Assembly: GCA_016873225.1 (NCBI GenBank)
Contig: VGXS01000015.1
Coordinates: 1 to 64,000 of the forward strand
DNA length: 64,000 nucleotides
From: Planctomycetota bacterium
Lineage (GTDB): Bacteria; Planctomycetota; Planctomycetia; Gemmatales; Gemmataceae
Reading direction: 5' to 3'
The position numbers and the translations under genes were made by a program. The first letter of the stretch is position 1, and the number at the start of each line of letters is the position of its first letter. This document shows, in pieces, positions 8,714 through 17,979 of the stretch. A model generated the notes under the pieces. That model was not told where the DNA came from. It made no database searches and saw only the letters and a program-made list of their open reading frames with translations.

Positions 8714-11700
8714 ATGGCTGTCGTCATGTGCGCCTGCGGGGTGATGGTTGACGCCCGCGCCGAGCAATGTCCGCAATGCGGCAAGCCGGCAAAGTCGAAT
8801 TCCACCGGCACACTCGCCGACGATCCCAGCACCATGCCGAGGGTGAACGACACGCTCGCCGAGGAATCGACAAGCCTCTCGGCCCATTCCGGAACCCTCG
8901 TCGATTCAAGGGCTGAAAGCGTGTTCTCCGGAAGGGCCGAAAGCGTGTTCTCCGGAACGATCGCCGAAACGCCCGAGCCCAAGGCCTTTTCGCGGTCCGT
9001 TCCCCGGGCTGAACCGCCCCCGGCCGAAGACTCCAAGGCGACGGCGCCCACCCTGGCCATGGCCCCGGGTGGGTCGGCAGATCCGGGGGCCGCGTCGGAA
9101 TCGGCGGCCAGCCATCCCACGCTCGAGCGACCGACGGCGGAATCCGGGGTTACTCTCGACAAGGCGCCGGAAACGGGAACACTCGCGGCCGAAGAATCCG
9201 GCACGGGAACGCTGGCGGGAGACGCCACCGTCGCTCCCTCGGAAAGCCGCATGGGTTTCCCCGCCTCGTTCAACCACGAGATCATCTCGGAACTGGGGCG
9301 CGGCGCGATGGGGGTGGTTTACCGGGCGCGGCAGAAAGGCCTCAACCGCCTCGTCGCGCTCAAGATGATCCTCGCGGGAGGCATGGCCGGGCGGTCGGAA
9401 CTGGTCCGGTTCCAGGCCGAGGCCGAAGCCGTCGCGGCCATCGACCATCCGAACATCGTCAAGATCCACGAGGTCGGTTCGTTCGACGGCAAGCCTTACT
9501 TCTCATTGGAATTCGTTTCGGGCGGAACCCTCGACGGCCGCATCGGCGACAAGCCTCAAGACCCGCGCGAGGCGGCCAGGCTGACGGTCCAGGTGGCGCG
9601 CGGCATGGCCTTCGCCCACCGGCGCGGCATCGTCCACCGCGACCTGAAGCCCGCGAACATCCTGCTGTCGCTGCCTGAGGGCGCCGACCCGACGCGGGTT
9701 CCGCTTGGCGATTGCGTGGCCAAGGTGAGCGACTTCGGCCTGGCCAAGAAGGTGGACGACGACTCGGGACGCACCCGCGACGGCGCCATCATGGGAACGC
9801 CCTCTTACATGGCGCCCGAGCAGGCGATGGGCCGCAACAAGGAGGTGGGCCCGGCGGCCGACATCCACGCCATCGGCGGCATCCTGTACGACATGCTCAC
9901 CGGTTCTCCGCCGTTCCGCGGCACGACGGTAATGGACACGATCCAGCAGGTGATCAACCGCGACCCGCCCTCCCCCCGCGTGGTGCTCGACACCGTGCCC
10001 CTCGACCTGGCCACGATCTGCCTGAAATGCCTCGAGAAGAACCCGGCGAGGCGGTACGCGACGGCCGACCTGCTGGCGGAAGACCTCGAGCGCTACCTGC
10101 GGGGCGAGCCGATCCTCGCCAGGCCGACGCACTGGACCGAGCGTCTGGCGAAGTGGGCGAGGCGCAAGCCGGCCCAGGCGGCGCTGGTGGCCTCGGGCGC
10201 CCTGTTCGCCTTGCTGGCGGCCGGTTCGGGTTACATGGTGGCGGGGTTCGAGGCCGAGAAGGCCCGGATGGCCCGCGAGGATGCCGACCGGCAGGAACGC
10301 GAGGCCGAAACGCAAAAGGCGCTCCGCGAACGCGCGGAACAGCAAAGGCAACTGGCCGAGCAGCGCCGCGAACTGGCGCAAGGAAACTTCCAGCAGGCCT
10401 GCCGGGCCGTCGACTCGCTGCTCGACCGCATCGGGGGGGCCCGGCTGGCCCACGAGCCGAGGCTCGAGTTGCTGCGCCGCGAGCTGCTCAACGAGGCGGC
10501 CCAGTTCTACAGGCGATTCCAGGATGCAGATGGCGGAGACGACCCCGCCGTGGCCCTTCAGCAGGCCTCGATCCTGAGGCACCTGGCGGGCGTCTCGTCG
10601 CTCATGGGCGACAAGGGGGAGGCCGAAAACCACCTGCGAACCGCCCTGTCTCGCCTCCAATCGGTGGAACGGGATGACTTGGCCGGCCGCTGGATCGACG
10701 AGGCCATCGAGACGCGGCAGGCCCTTGGCGAACTCCTGGTGGAGAGGCGGGCCCTGTCGGAGGCGCGGTCGGTGCTGGCCGCGGCGATGGACCTGGCCAA
10801 GCGCCATCCGGACAAGGTGAAGGCGGAGGTGTCGCAGCTCAAGCTCGACGCCGCCGAACTCGAGCGGTCCGATGGCAAGCCCGAGGCCGCCGCCGCGATG
10901 CTGGATTCGGCGATCGCGGAGCTTTCGGCCCGCGCCGAGGACGGCGAGGCCTCGGCCGCCGCCCGAACCGCGCTGAGGCTGGGCAACGCGATGGTCTCCC
11001 GGGCCCGGCTGGCCGGCGAGGCGGGAGACCGCAAGTCGGCGGCGGCCTGGCTCGACCAGGCCGTGAGCCGGGCCGAAAAGCTGCTCGAGAAGTCGGCCAA
11101 GCTGCCCGAGGCGAGGGTTCTGATGTCGGCGGCGCTCGTGGCCAGGGCCGACCTCCTTCGCGACGAGGCGCCGCCCCGCGCGGCCGCCGACATGGCCAGG
11201 GCCTCCGACACCCTCGAGAACCTCGTCGCCGACTTCCCCTCCACGCCGGAATACCGTCAGCAGCAGGCGGCGCTCCTCGTGAGCCTCGCGAATTTCCACC
11301 TGGCCCAGGGTGATTCGGCGCTCGCCGAGACCACCCTCGACAGGGCCCTTTCGGTGAGGGAGGACCTCACCCGGCGCGTCCCCTGGGTTCCCGAATACGA
11401 CCGCCAGCTCGCCGGCGCCCTCAACGACCGCGGCCTGCTGTTCCAGACGGCGCGGAGGCTCGACAGGGCCGAGAAAAGCTACATCGAATCTGAGAAAAGG
11501 CTGCGTTCCCTGATGAAGGCCCATCCCGAGGCCTCCGACTACCGCCAGGAACTCGCCAAGACGCTCCTGAACCTCTCGGCGCTCCGCATCCAGCAGAAGC
11601 AGCCGGAAACCGCCGAACCGCTCTCGGCGGAGGCCATCGCGCTGCTGGCGGGGCTGGTGGAACGGTTCCCGGGGGAACCGGCCCGGCGCGTGGAACTCGC

Positions 11701-12721
11701 GCGCGGCCTTTCCAACGCCGCGGTCAACGCCCAGTTGGCCGGTTCGCCCGCCAAGGCCATGGAACTCGACCTCAAGGCGCTCGAGGCCCTCGCCGAGGCC
11801 AGGCGCCACGAGGACTCAACCGACATTTCCTATCTCATGGCGACAACGGGCACCCACCTGGGCGACCTGTTGGACGAGCGGGACGGGATCAGCGCGGCGC
11901 TGCCGACCTACGAGAAGGCGCTCGGCGAGCTGAGGAAACTCGCCGGCGCGAAGTCGGCGCGCCCCGAGTTCGTCAGGCGCCTCGTCGAGGAACTCAACGA
12001 GATCGGCTTCCGCCTGGCGCGCGCCGACTCGCTCGAGATGGCCCGGGCCTTCTGGCTCGAGTCGCTCGAGGTGATCCGCGCGAAAAAGGAAACCGATCCT
12101 TCGGAAAACCTGTCCGATCCCGCCTCCCGCCTGGCGGCCAACCTCGGGGCGCTGGCTCAGGCCGAGAAGGCGAAGGGCCGCTTCGACGACGCCCACGCCC
12201 TGCTGGCACGGGCGCTCGAGTTGAGGCGCGACAGGCTCGTCGAGTTTCCTTCCGCCGCGGCGGGGGCCCTCGAGATGGCCAGGGCGGAACTGCTCGAATC
12301 GGCCTGGCGCGAGGAACGCAACAAAAGGCGCGAGGCCCTGGCGGCGGCCACGCGCGCGGCCGGGCAGGCGGCGCGCGGACTGGCGGCATCCAAGGATGCC
12401 GATCCGGCCGTCCGCTCCGGACTCACCCAGGCAGCGGGCGAGTGCGCCCGGTTGCTCGCGGGATCGAAGGGGGATACCGAGGCGGCGGGCAGGCTGGCCT
12501 CCCTGGCCAGGGCGGCGCGCGAGTCCGGCCAGAGGCAGGCATCACTGGCCGTCATCGAGGCCTCACTCAAGGCCGGACTCGAGAACGAGGCATGGGACTG
12601 GCTGGCCCAGCTCGACAAGGACGGGTTTGCCGATGGCTCATGGATGAAGCGCGTGGTTCCCGGTGAACCGCCGGCCGGGCCGAGGCGGGACCTGCGCGCC
12701 CGCTGGCTCAAGGCCCCTTGA
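8714..12721 (+). CDS. Ser/Thr protein kinase with N-terminal zinc ribbon and C-terminal TPR region
   Basis: This is a 1335-aa Hanks-type kinase. The start at 8714 follows GGGAGGA; an upstream in-frame GTG at 8693 is less likely. The N-terminus has a Cys4 pattern (C-x-C then C-P-Q-C-G) like a zinc ribbon. It is followed by about 160 disordered residues with repeated [S/T]-G-T-[L/I]-A-[D/E] motifs. The kinase domain spans roughly residues 188-460, with G-R-G-A-M-G, V-A-L-K, H-R-D-L-K-P-A-N, D-F-G-L-A and G-T-P-S-Y-M-A-P-E-Q, so all catalytic residues are present. One transmembrane helix near residue 490, a charged coiled coil and about 780 residues of helical TPR-like repeats follow. The TPR part would face the periplasm and may sense or scaffold partners. 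It converges on the next kinase with a 14-base overlap. Confidence 0.93.
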   Translation: MAVVMCACGVMVDARAEQCPQCGKPAKSNSTGTLADDPSTMPRVNDTLAEESTSLSAHSGTLVDSRAESVFSGRAESVFSGTIAETPEPKAFSRSVPRAEPPPAEDSKATAPTLAMAPGGSADPGAASESAASHPTLERPTAESGVTLDKAPETGTLAAEESGTGTLAGDATVAPSESRMGFPASFNHEIISELGRGAMGVVYRARQKGLNRLVALKMILAGGMAGRSELVRFQAEAEAVAAIDHPNIVKIHEVGSFDGKPYFSLEFVSGGTLDGRIGDKPQDPREAARLTVQVARGMAFAHRRGIVHRDLKPANILLSLPEGADPTRVPLGDCVAKVSDFGLAKKVDDDSGRTRDGAIMGTPSYMAPEQAMGRNKEVGPAADIHAIGGILYDMLTGSPPFRGTTVMDTIQQVINRDPPSPRVVLDTVPLDLATICLKCLEKNPARRYATADLLAEDLERYLRGEPILARPTHWTERLAKWARRKPAQAALVASGALFALLAAGSGYMVAGFEAEKARMAREDADRQEREAETQKALRERAEQQRQLAEQRRELAQGNFQQACRAVDSLLDRIGGARLAHEPRLELLRRELLNEAAQFYRRFQDADGGDDPAVALQQASILRHLAGVSSLMGDKGEAENHLRTALSRLQSVERDDLAGRWIDEAIETRQALGELLVERRALSEARSVLAAAMDLAKRHPDKVKAEVSQLKLDAAELERSDGKPEAAAAMLDSAIAELSARAEDGEASAAARTALRLGNAMVSRARLAGEAGDRKSAAAWLDQAVSRAEKLLEKSAKLPEARVLMSAALVARADLLRDEAPPRAAADMARASDTLENLVADFPSTPEYRQQQAALLVSLANFHLAQGDSALAETTLDRALSVREDLTRRVPWVPEYDRQLAGALNDRGLLFQTARRLDRAEKSYIESEKRLRSLMKAHPEASDYRQELAKTLLNLSALRIQQKQPETAEPLSAEAIALLAGLVERFPGEPARRVELARGLSNAAVNAQLAGSPAKAMELDLKALEALAEARRHEDSTDISYLMATTGTHLGDLLDERDGISAALPTYEKALGELRKLAGAKSARPEFVRRLVEELNEIGFRLARADSLEMARAFWLESLEVIRAKKETDPSENLSDPASRLAANLGALAQAEKAKGRFDDAHALLARALELRRDRLVEFPSAAAGALEMARAELLESAWREERNKRREALAAATRAAGQAARGLAASKDADPAVRSGLTQAAGECARLLAGSKGDTEAAGRLASLARAARESGQRQASLAVIEASLKAGLENEAWDWLAQLDKDGFADGSWMKRVVPGEPPAGPRRDLRARWLKAP
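8910..8957 (+). repeat. 24-bp tandem duplication in the kinase N-terminal linker
   Basis: Two adjacent 24-base units encode R-A-E-S-V-F-S-G twice in the low-complexity region before the kinase domain. The core GAAAGCGTGTTCTCCGGA is identical in both copies. This looks like a recent in-frame slippage duplication. Confidence 0.75.
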
Positions 12722-15700
12722 GCGCGCCGCCTTCGGGCAGCGTCCTCGCCAGGCGGATGCCGAACACCGCGCGCATGGCCTCGCCTTGGCCCATCGGCGA
12801 CAGCAGTCCCCGGTACGACGAGGCCGACAATTCGGGCAGGGACAGCAGGGAAGTTCCGCGCATGAGCAGGCGGTCCGTCGGGGCGTAACCCGCGGCGTCG
12901 ACGGAAAACTGCCATGCCTCATCGTCGATGATGGTTTTCCGCATGGCGGCCAGCCTTGGTCCGCCGCAGGTGAGCGACCATTGCCAGGTGTTGGCCCCCG
13001 CCATGTCGAACATCCCGAAGGCGTTCGGCCTGGCCGACGCCACCGCGTCAGGCGCCACCGAGATTCCTCCGGGGTAGGCGCCGTACCGGTCGAGCATGAA
13101 CCTGTCGCTTCCCCAGTGCCAGCGGGAGGTGGTGCCGGCGCGCCAGGCGTACTCGCATTCCCAATCGGTCGGCAGGCGGTAACCCGGCCGCGAAAGGAAT
13201 CCCTTGGGCATGGCCAACAGCCCCAGGGAACCATCGGGCACGGCCATCCGGTCCTCGGTGATCCCCTCGCGCGCCGACAGCCAACGGCAGTAGGCGAAGG
13301 CGTCGGACAGGCTCACGCCCCGAACTGGGGCGTCGGGGTGGATATCGTCGTTGCCCGGGGGCAGTTCGGGTCGGAACAACCGGTATTCCCTGCGCGTCAC
13401 CAGCTTGGTGGCGATGGCGAACGACCTGGGAATCACCACCTCGGCGGCCCGCGGCATCGCCCCGTTGGCGATGATCAGGTCCGGTGTCGCGGGCAACACC
13501 AGCGCGGATCCGTCGATCTTGACGGGGCCGCGCACCTCGAGCCAAGACGCCGCGCCCGGCCCCGCGCGCCAGCCGCGCCCCCCGGCGGCGGCGAAAGGGG
13601 CATGGCCGGCCATGGCCTCGTCCACCTCGCGGCCCCGCCCGAACCGGCGGCGCAAAAGCCATTCCAAGGCTCCGTGAACTCCCGGATCGGGATGCGACCG
13701 GAAAGCCTCGAGAAACCGGCCCAGCGACTTGCCAAGCCGGCGGTTCAGCGTGCCGGAATCGTAGTCGCCAAGGGCCAGGACGATCCCCGAGACCACCCCG
13801 GGATCCCCGTGTGAAAGCCATGCGGCCAGTTCGGCCGGGTCGGGAACGGCTGTATGCAGCAGCCTGATCAGCTCCGTCCTCACCGTGGGATCGGGACCAT
13901 AGGCGAGCGCGCGCAGCGATTCGGCGTCTCCCAAGGCGATGGCCATGGCGCGCAGGGCCGCCTCACGCGCCGGTTCCAACCGCGCGGCACGCCAGCGGCC
14001 GATGGCGGCCAGCGCGCGCTCCCTGTCCGTTTTCAGCACGGGAACGAGCGTTCCGGGCAGCGGCGAACGCGAGCGCATCATCCTGTCGACCACCTTTTCG
14101 GGGTCGTCGCCGACCAAGGCCGCGATCACCTGGTATGCCGCGGCCTGCTCGACCGGCGAGGCGTCGGGCTTGGCGGCCATGCCGCCGACGACATCGAGAA
14201 GGGGGCCGGCGCGGGGGGCCAGCAGCGAGGCGAAGACGCGCGCCCGGACGGGAGTTTCCGCCAACAGCTCATTGGCCACGCGGGAGTCGAGCGATGCCCA
14301 CGCCGCGTTCGTCGGATCGAGCCCGGCCAGCATGGAGGCGACGCCCAGCGCCGGGCCGGACCCTTCGGAATCGCGGATGGCGCCCCAGAACGACTTCACG
14401 ATTTCCTGTTCGGGAGGGTGGCTCTCGAAGGCGCCCGCCATGATGGAAAGCAGCGCCGGTTCACCGCTTTCGGCGATCCCGAGCAGGATTTCAGCGTTGG
14501 CGTTCTCCGGATACAGGAACAGGACCAGGGCTCCCCGCCCCCGGACATCGATGCCCGGATCGGCAAGCCAGTCGCGGGCCATCCGGCGCGCCGTTTCGCC
14601 CCCGCCCTTCAGGGCGTCCAGGATGTCGGCGGCGCCGTCGGCGCTGGCGGACAGCAACGCGCGCAATAGTCCGCCGACGCGCTCCTCCTCCTGCCTCTGG
14701 TCCGCCAGCACGGTCATCCGGGCCACGGTCAGTGACCCGGCGACGACCGACACCGCCAGCAGCAGGCCCATGGCCCAGGCCGAGGCCGCCGCCGGTTTTC
14801 TCCGCACCCACTTGATGGCGGTTTCCAGCGCGCCGGGGGGACGCGCCGAAACCGGGCGGCCTTCGAGGAAGGCCTCGAGGTCGGCGGCCAGCGCCAGCCC
14901 GTCGCGATACCTGCCGGATGATTCCTTCGACAGGCACTTGAGGCAAACCTGTTCCAGGTCGCGCGAGCAGGAAGGCACCAGCACGCAGGGAGAAACCGGC
15001 TCGTCCCTCAGCAATTGGGCCACCACCTCGGCCACGGCGGCCCCCTGGAAGGGAACGCGGCCGGTGATCAGTTCGTAAAGGATCACGCCCAGCGCGTGGA
15101 CATCGGCGGCAGGGCCCACCTGGCCTCCGCGCTCCGCCTGCTCGGGCGCCATGTATAGGGGCGTGCCGACAAGCTCGGCGGAAAGCTCCAGCGGACCGTC
15201 GCCCATGATCCTGGCCAGGCCGAGGTCGCCGATCCGGAGATCGTCGTGGCCAGGGCAGTCTCCCGGGAGCCGTTCTCGCGTGAGCAGGATGTTGCCGGGC
15301 TTGAGGTCGCGGTGAACCATTCCCTCGGCATGGGCCAGTCCCATCGACCGGGCCAGCGCCAGCGTGATTCCCGCGGCCTGCCTCGGGGCCAGCGCGCGGC
15401 GCGCCACCCAACCGGCGAGGGTGCCACCGGCGCAGTACTCCATCGCCAGCCATGGCCCCCGAGGCGATTTACCGGCGGAGAACAACCGGACGAATCCACC
15501 GGCCTTCAGGTTGGCCTGAACCCTGGCCTCGGCCTCGAGGCCTTCGGCTTCCCCGGCGCCGTCCCCGCGTCCGGCGCGCAGCACCTTGAGCGCCACTTCC
15601 CGGCCGGTTCCCTCCTCGCGGGCCAGGAACACGCTGCCGTTGGATCCGGCCCCCAACAACCTGAGCACCTCGAACGAGCCGACGCGCCCGCCCTGAAGGA

Positions 15701-15851
15701 TCGACTCGTTGAGACCGGCACCCGCTTCGCGCGGCCGGGTTGCCGCGGGATCTTCGCCGGGCAAACTTGCCTCGCCAGCATGCCGGGTGATTCCGACCCT
15801 GCGGGTCTCGGGGTTGTGGGAGCTTTGGCCGGGATTTCCGCTGTCCGCCAT
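12708..15851 (-). CDS. Ser/Thr protein kinase fused to HEAT-like repeats and a formylglycine-generating-enzyme-type domain
   Basis: A 1047-aa protein. An intact Hanks kinase (roughly residues 48-330) shows G-A-G-S-N-G, V-A-L-K, H-R-D-L-K-P-G-N and G-T-P-L-Y-M-A-P-E-Q; the magnesium motif is D-L-G rather than D-F-G. A transmembrane helix lies near residue 360. The following 430 residues are Ala/Leu-rich helical repeats resembling HEAT repeats. The last 260 residues are a SUMF1/FGE-type fold: V-R-G-V-S-L-S-D-A-F-A-Y-C-R-W-L, R-L-P-T-D-W-E-C-E-Y-A-W-R-A-G-T and N-A-F-G-M-F-D-M-A-G. In planctomycete kinases such domains are usually not sulfatase-activating but ligand-binding or structural. The ATG at 15851 was chosen because upstream codons are low in coding character and AT-rich. 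It ends inside the 3' end of the neighbouring kinase gene. Confidence 0.9.
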   Translation of the reverse strand: MADSGNPGQSSHNPETRRVGITRHAGEASLPGEDPAATRPREAGAGLNESILQGGRVGSFEVLRLLGAGSNGSVFLAREEGTGREVALKVLRAGRGDGAGEAEGLEAEARVQANLKAGGFVRLFSAGKSPRGPWLAMEYCAGGTLAGWVARRALAPRQAAGITLALARSMGLAHAEGMVHRDLKPGNILLTRERLPGDCPGHDDLRIGDLGLARIMGDGPLELSAELVGTPLYMAPEQAERGGQVGPAADVHALGVILYELITGRVPFQGAAVAEVVAQLLRDEPVSPCVLVPSCSRDLEQVCLKCLSKESSGRYRDGLALAADLEAFLEGRPVSARPPGALETAIKWVRRKPAAASAWAMGLLLAVSVVAGSLTVARMTVLADQRQEEERVGGLLRALLSASADGAADILDALKGGGETARRMARDWLADPGIDVRGRGALVLFLYPENANAEILLGIAESGEPALLSIMAGAFESHPPEQEIVKSFWGAIRDSEGSGPALGVASMLAGLDPTNAAWASLDSRVANELLAETPVRARVFASLLAPRAGPLLDVVGGMAAKPDASPVEQAAAYQVIAALVGDDPEKVVDRMMRSRSPLPGTLVPVLKTDRERALAAIGRWRAARLEPAREAALRAMAIALGDAESLRALAYGPDPTVRTELIRLLHTAVPDPAELAAWLSHGDPGVVSGIVLALGDYDSGTLNRRLGKSLGRFLEAFRSHPDPGVHGALEWLLRRRFGRGREVDEAMAGHAPFAAAGGRGWRAGPGAASWLEVRGPVKIDGSALVLPATPDLIIANGAMPRAAEVVIPRSFAIATKLVTRREYRLFRPELPPGNDDIHPDAPVRGVSLSDAFAYCRWLSAREGITEDRMAVPDGSLGLLAMPKGFLSRPGYRLPTDWECEYAWRAGTTSRWHWGSDRFMLDRYGAYPGGISVAPDAVASARPNAFGMFDMAGANTWQWSLTCGGPRLAAMRKTIIDDEAWQFSVDAAGYAPTDRLLMRGTSLLSLPELSASSYRGLLSPMGQGEAMRAVFGIRLARTLPEGGALKGP

Positions 15852-16096
15852 CGGAGGGCCGCCCGCGATTTCAATGGATTTTAATGTCAACATACCAGTC
15901 CGGAACCTACCGACGAGAAGGTTCTTCCCGGCAACCCACACATTTCTAAAATTGAATGAAATGGCCGCCTTGGCCAGCGCGACCGTCACGACCCGCATCT
16001 CCCGACCCGACAGCCGCCAATCGCACCACCCGGTGGCGCCCCGCATGGCGAAGTCGGGCCCCGCTTCCGATGGGAAGGGGAGTGGAAGGCCCGGGG

Positions 16097-17965
16097 ATGG
16101 AGTCCCTCATGTCCAGCATGGTTCCGAATCGACGGACGGCGATGCAGGTTCTCGGCGCCGCCGCGACCCTGCCCGCCATGCAGGGCCAAGCCTTGGGCAA
16201 GCCCAGGCCCGACGGCGGCATCCGGGGCAAGATGTCCGGCGCCAGGGCCCTGGTGGAAACCCTCATCACCGAGGGAACCGGGTGCGTGTACGGCATACCG
16301 GGCGCCCAGGAAAACGAGTTCTGGGACGCGATGAAGCAGGCGGGACTCCCCTACCTGCTCAGCACGCATGAGTATGGCGCCGCCTGCATGGCCGACGGCT
16401 ATGCCCGCAGCACCGGCAGGCCGGGAGTCTTGGCCGTGGTTCCCGGGCCGGGCGTCACCAACGCGGCGACCGGCCTGGGAGAGGCCCTGCTCGACAGCGT
16501 GCCCATGGTGGCGCTGGTGGGCGATGTGGCCCGGGGGGAAAAATACCGCCCCTTCCAGGTGCATGAGATTCCCGCCCACCTTGTCCTGGAGGGCGTCACC
16601 AAGAAGGTGCTCCACTGCCCCGATGCCGGCAGGATCCCGGCGGTGGTTCGCGAGGCGTTCCGCCTGTCGATGGATGGGGAACCGGGCCCCGTTGGCGTGA
16701 TGATCCCGTACACGCAACTGGTCGACTCGCACCGCTACGACGAACCCGGCCCGCTGCCCCGAGCCCTGGCCTGGGACCAGGAAGGCTTCGACCGCGCCGT
16801 GGCCTGCCTGTCGGACCGCCGGTGCCGCGTGGGCCTGTTCGTGGGCCAGGGATGCCTCGACCACGCTCCCTTGGTGGCCCGCGCCGCCGAGATGCTGCAG
16901 GCCCCCGTCGCCACCACGGTTTCGGGCAAGGGCGCCATCGACTCGTTCCATCCGCTTTCGGTCGGGTGGGGATACGGCGCCGCGGCGAGCGCCGTCGCCG
17001 AGAAGGCCTTCGCCAAGCTCGACATCGTGCTGGCCATCAGCGCGCGCTACAGCGAGGTGTCCACGGGTTTCTACTCCATTCCCGAGCACAAGTGCGTGAT
17101 CCAGGTGGACAGCAGCGCCGACAACATCGGCCAGGTGGTGAAGGTGGCCGCCGGGGTGAATGCCGACGCCGGGCTGTTTCTCGATCGCCTGCTGGCCGAA
17201 GAAGGCCGCCTGGCCAGGCCATTCAACGCGCACCTGCACAACGACATCGCCAAGTGGAGGCATCAGCAGGAGAAGGAGTTCCAAACCCGGCACGCCCGCC
17301 GCAAGCAGGCGGGCGTCGACCCCATGGACCTCGTGCTGGCGCTGCGCGAACGCAGGGCCTGCGACTCGCTCATGTTCGTGGATGTCACCATCTCCGAGCA
17401 CTGGGCCGCCGAGGCCGTCCATGCGCGCCAGCCCCGCACCTACTTCAACCCCACCGACAACCAGGGGATGGGATGGTCGATCCCCGCGGCGATCGGGGCG
17501 GCGCGGGTGAACCCCGGAAGGCAGGTCTTCACGCTCACGGGAGACGGCTGCTTCCTGATGGCCGGGCAGGAAATCTCCACCGCCGCGCGCGAGAACCTGC
17601 CCGTGGCGTTCTTCATCATCGACGACCACGCCTACCACTACATGCAGGCGCTGCAGCAAAAGGCGTACGACCGCACCACGGCGACCCGACTGGCCCGCCT
17701 CGACTACGAGGCCCTGGCCCGGGGATATGGCGTGGGCTACATGGAGATCGGGCCCGCCGACAACCTGCACGCGGCGGTGGATGCCGCCCTGGCCGGCCAA
17801 GGCCCCCTCTTGGTGCGCGTGGTGGCCGAGTACACCGACCGCCCGGTCCGCTGGCTCGACGCCACCCGCAAGCGCTATATCAGCGAGCTTTCCGTGGCCC
17901 AGAAGACGCGGTTCCTGACCCGCCTCGGCTCAAGGGCCCTGCAACTGCGCGACCGCAGCGACTGA
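16097..17965 (+). CDS. Thiamine-diphosphate-dependent enzyme (acetolactate-synthase-like) with Tat-type leader
   Basis: A 622-aa ThDP enzyme with the three-domain layout of the acetolactate synthase/benzoylformate decarboxylase superfamily. The catalytic Glu is seen in T-H-E-Y-G-A-A-C-M-A-D-G-Y-A-R, followed by P-G-P-G-V-T-N-A. The ThDP/Mg motif begins G-D-G-C-F-L-M-A-G-Q-E-I, but the Asn that normally closes it is replaced (I-I-D-D-H-A-Y-H-Y). The N-terminus has N-R-R-T-A-M-Q-V-L-G-A-A-A, a twin-arginine-like leader, unusual for this superfamily and suggesting export of the folded enzyme. The ATG at 16097 follows GGAAGG; ATGs at 16109 and 16118 are alternatives. An FAD oxidoreductase gene follows after 14 bases. 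The reaction cannot be named; branched-chain biosynthesis is unlikely because no small subunit is adjacent. Confidence 0.85.
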   Translation: MESLMSSMVPNRRTAMQVLGAAATLPAMQGQALGKPRPDGGIRGKMSGARALVETLITEGTGCVYGIPGAQENEFWDAMKQAGLPYLLSTHEYGAACMADGYARSTGRPGVLAVVPGPGVTNAATGLGEALLDSVPMVALVGDVARGEKYRPFQVHEIPAHLVLEGVTKKVLHCPDAGRIPAVVREAFRLSMDGEPGPVGVMIPYTQLVDSHRYDEPGPLPRALAWDQEGFDRAVACLSDRRCRVGLFVGQGCLDHAPLVARAAEMLQAPVATTVSGKGAIDSFHPLSVGWGYGAAASAVAEKAFAKLDIVLAISARYSEVSTGFYSIPEHKCVIQVDSSADNIGQVVKVAAGVNADAGLFLDRLLAEEGRLARPFNAHLHNDIAKWRHQQEKEFQTRHARRKQAGVDPMDLVLALRERRACDSLMFVDVTISEHWAAEAVHARQPRTYFNPTDNQGMGWSIPAAIGAARVNPGRQVFTLTGDGCFLMAGQEISTAARENLPVAFFIIDDHAYHYMQALQQKAYDRTTATRLARLDYEALARGYGVGYMEIGPADNLHAAVDAALAGQGPLLVRVVAEYTDRPVRWLDATRKRYISELSVAQKTRFLTRLGSRALQLRDRSD

Positions 17966-17979
17966 CCCCCGGTGCCGCC

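Noticed and set aside
9503-11809. 768-codon open frame on the minus strand
   Set aside because: It is antisense to the TPR kinase and has the His/Gly/Arg/Leu-rich composition of a shadow frame in high-GC DNA; no family motif is seen.
12708-13600. FGE-like domain as the maturase of the sulfatase at 34.3-35.8 kb
   Set aside because: It is the tail of a membrane kinase, the genes are far apart, and kinase-fused SUMF1-like domains in this phylum are usually not maturases.
15986-17800. 604-codon open frame opposite the ThDP enzyme
   Set aside because: The plus-strand gene shows clear catalytic motifs; the antisense product has only compositionally biased sequence.
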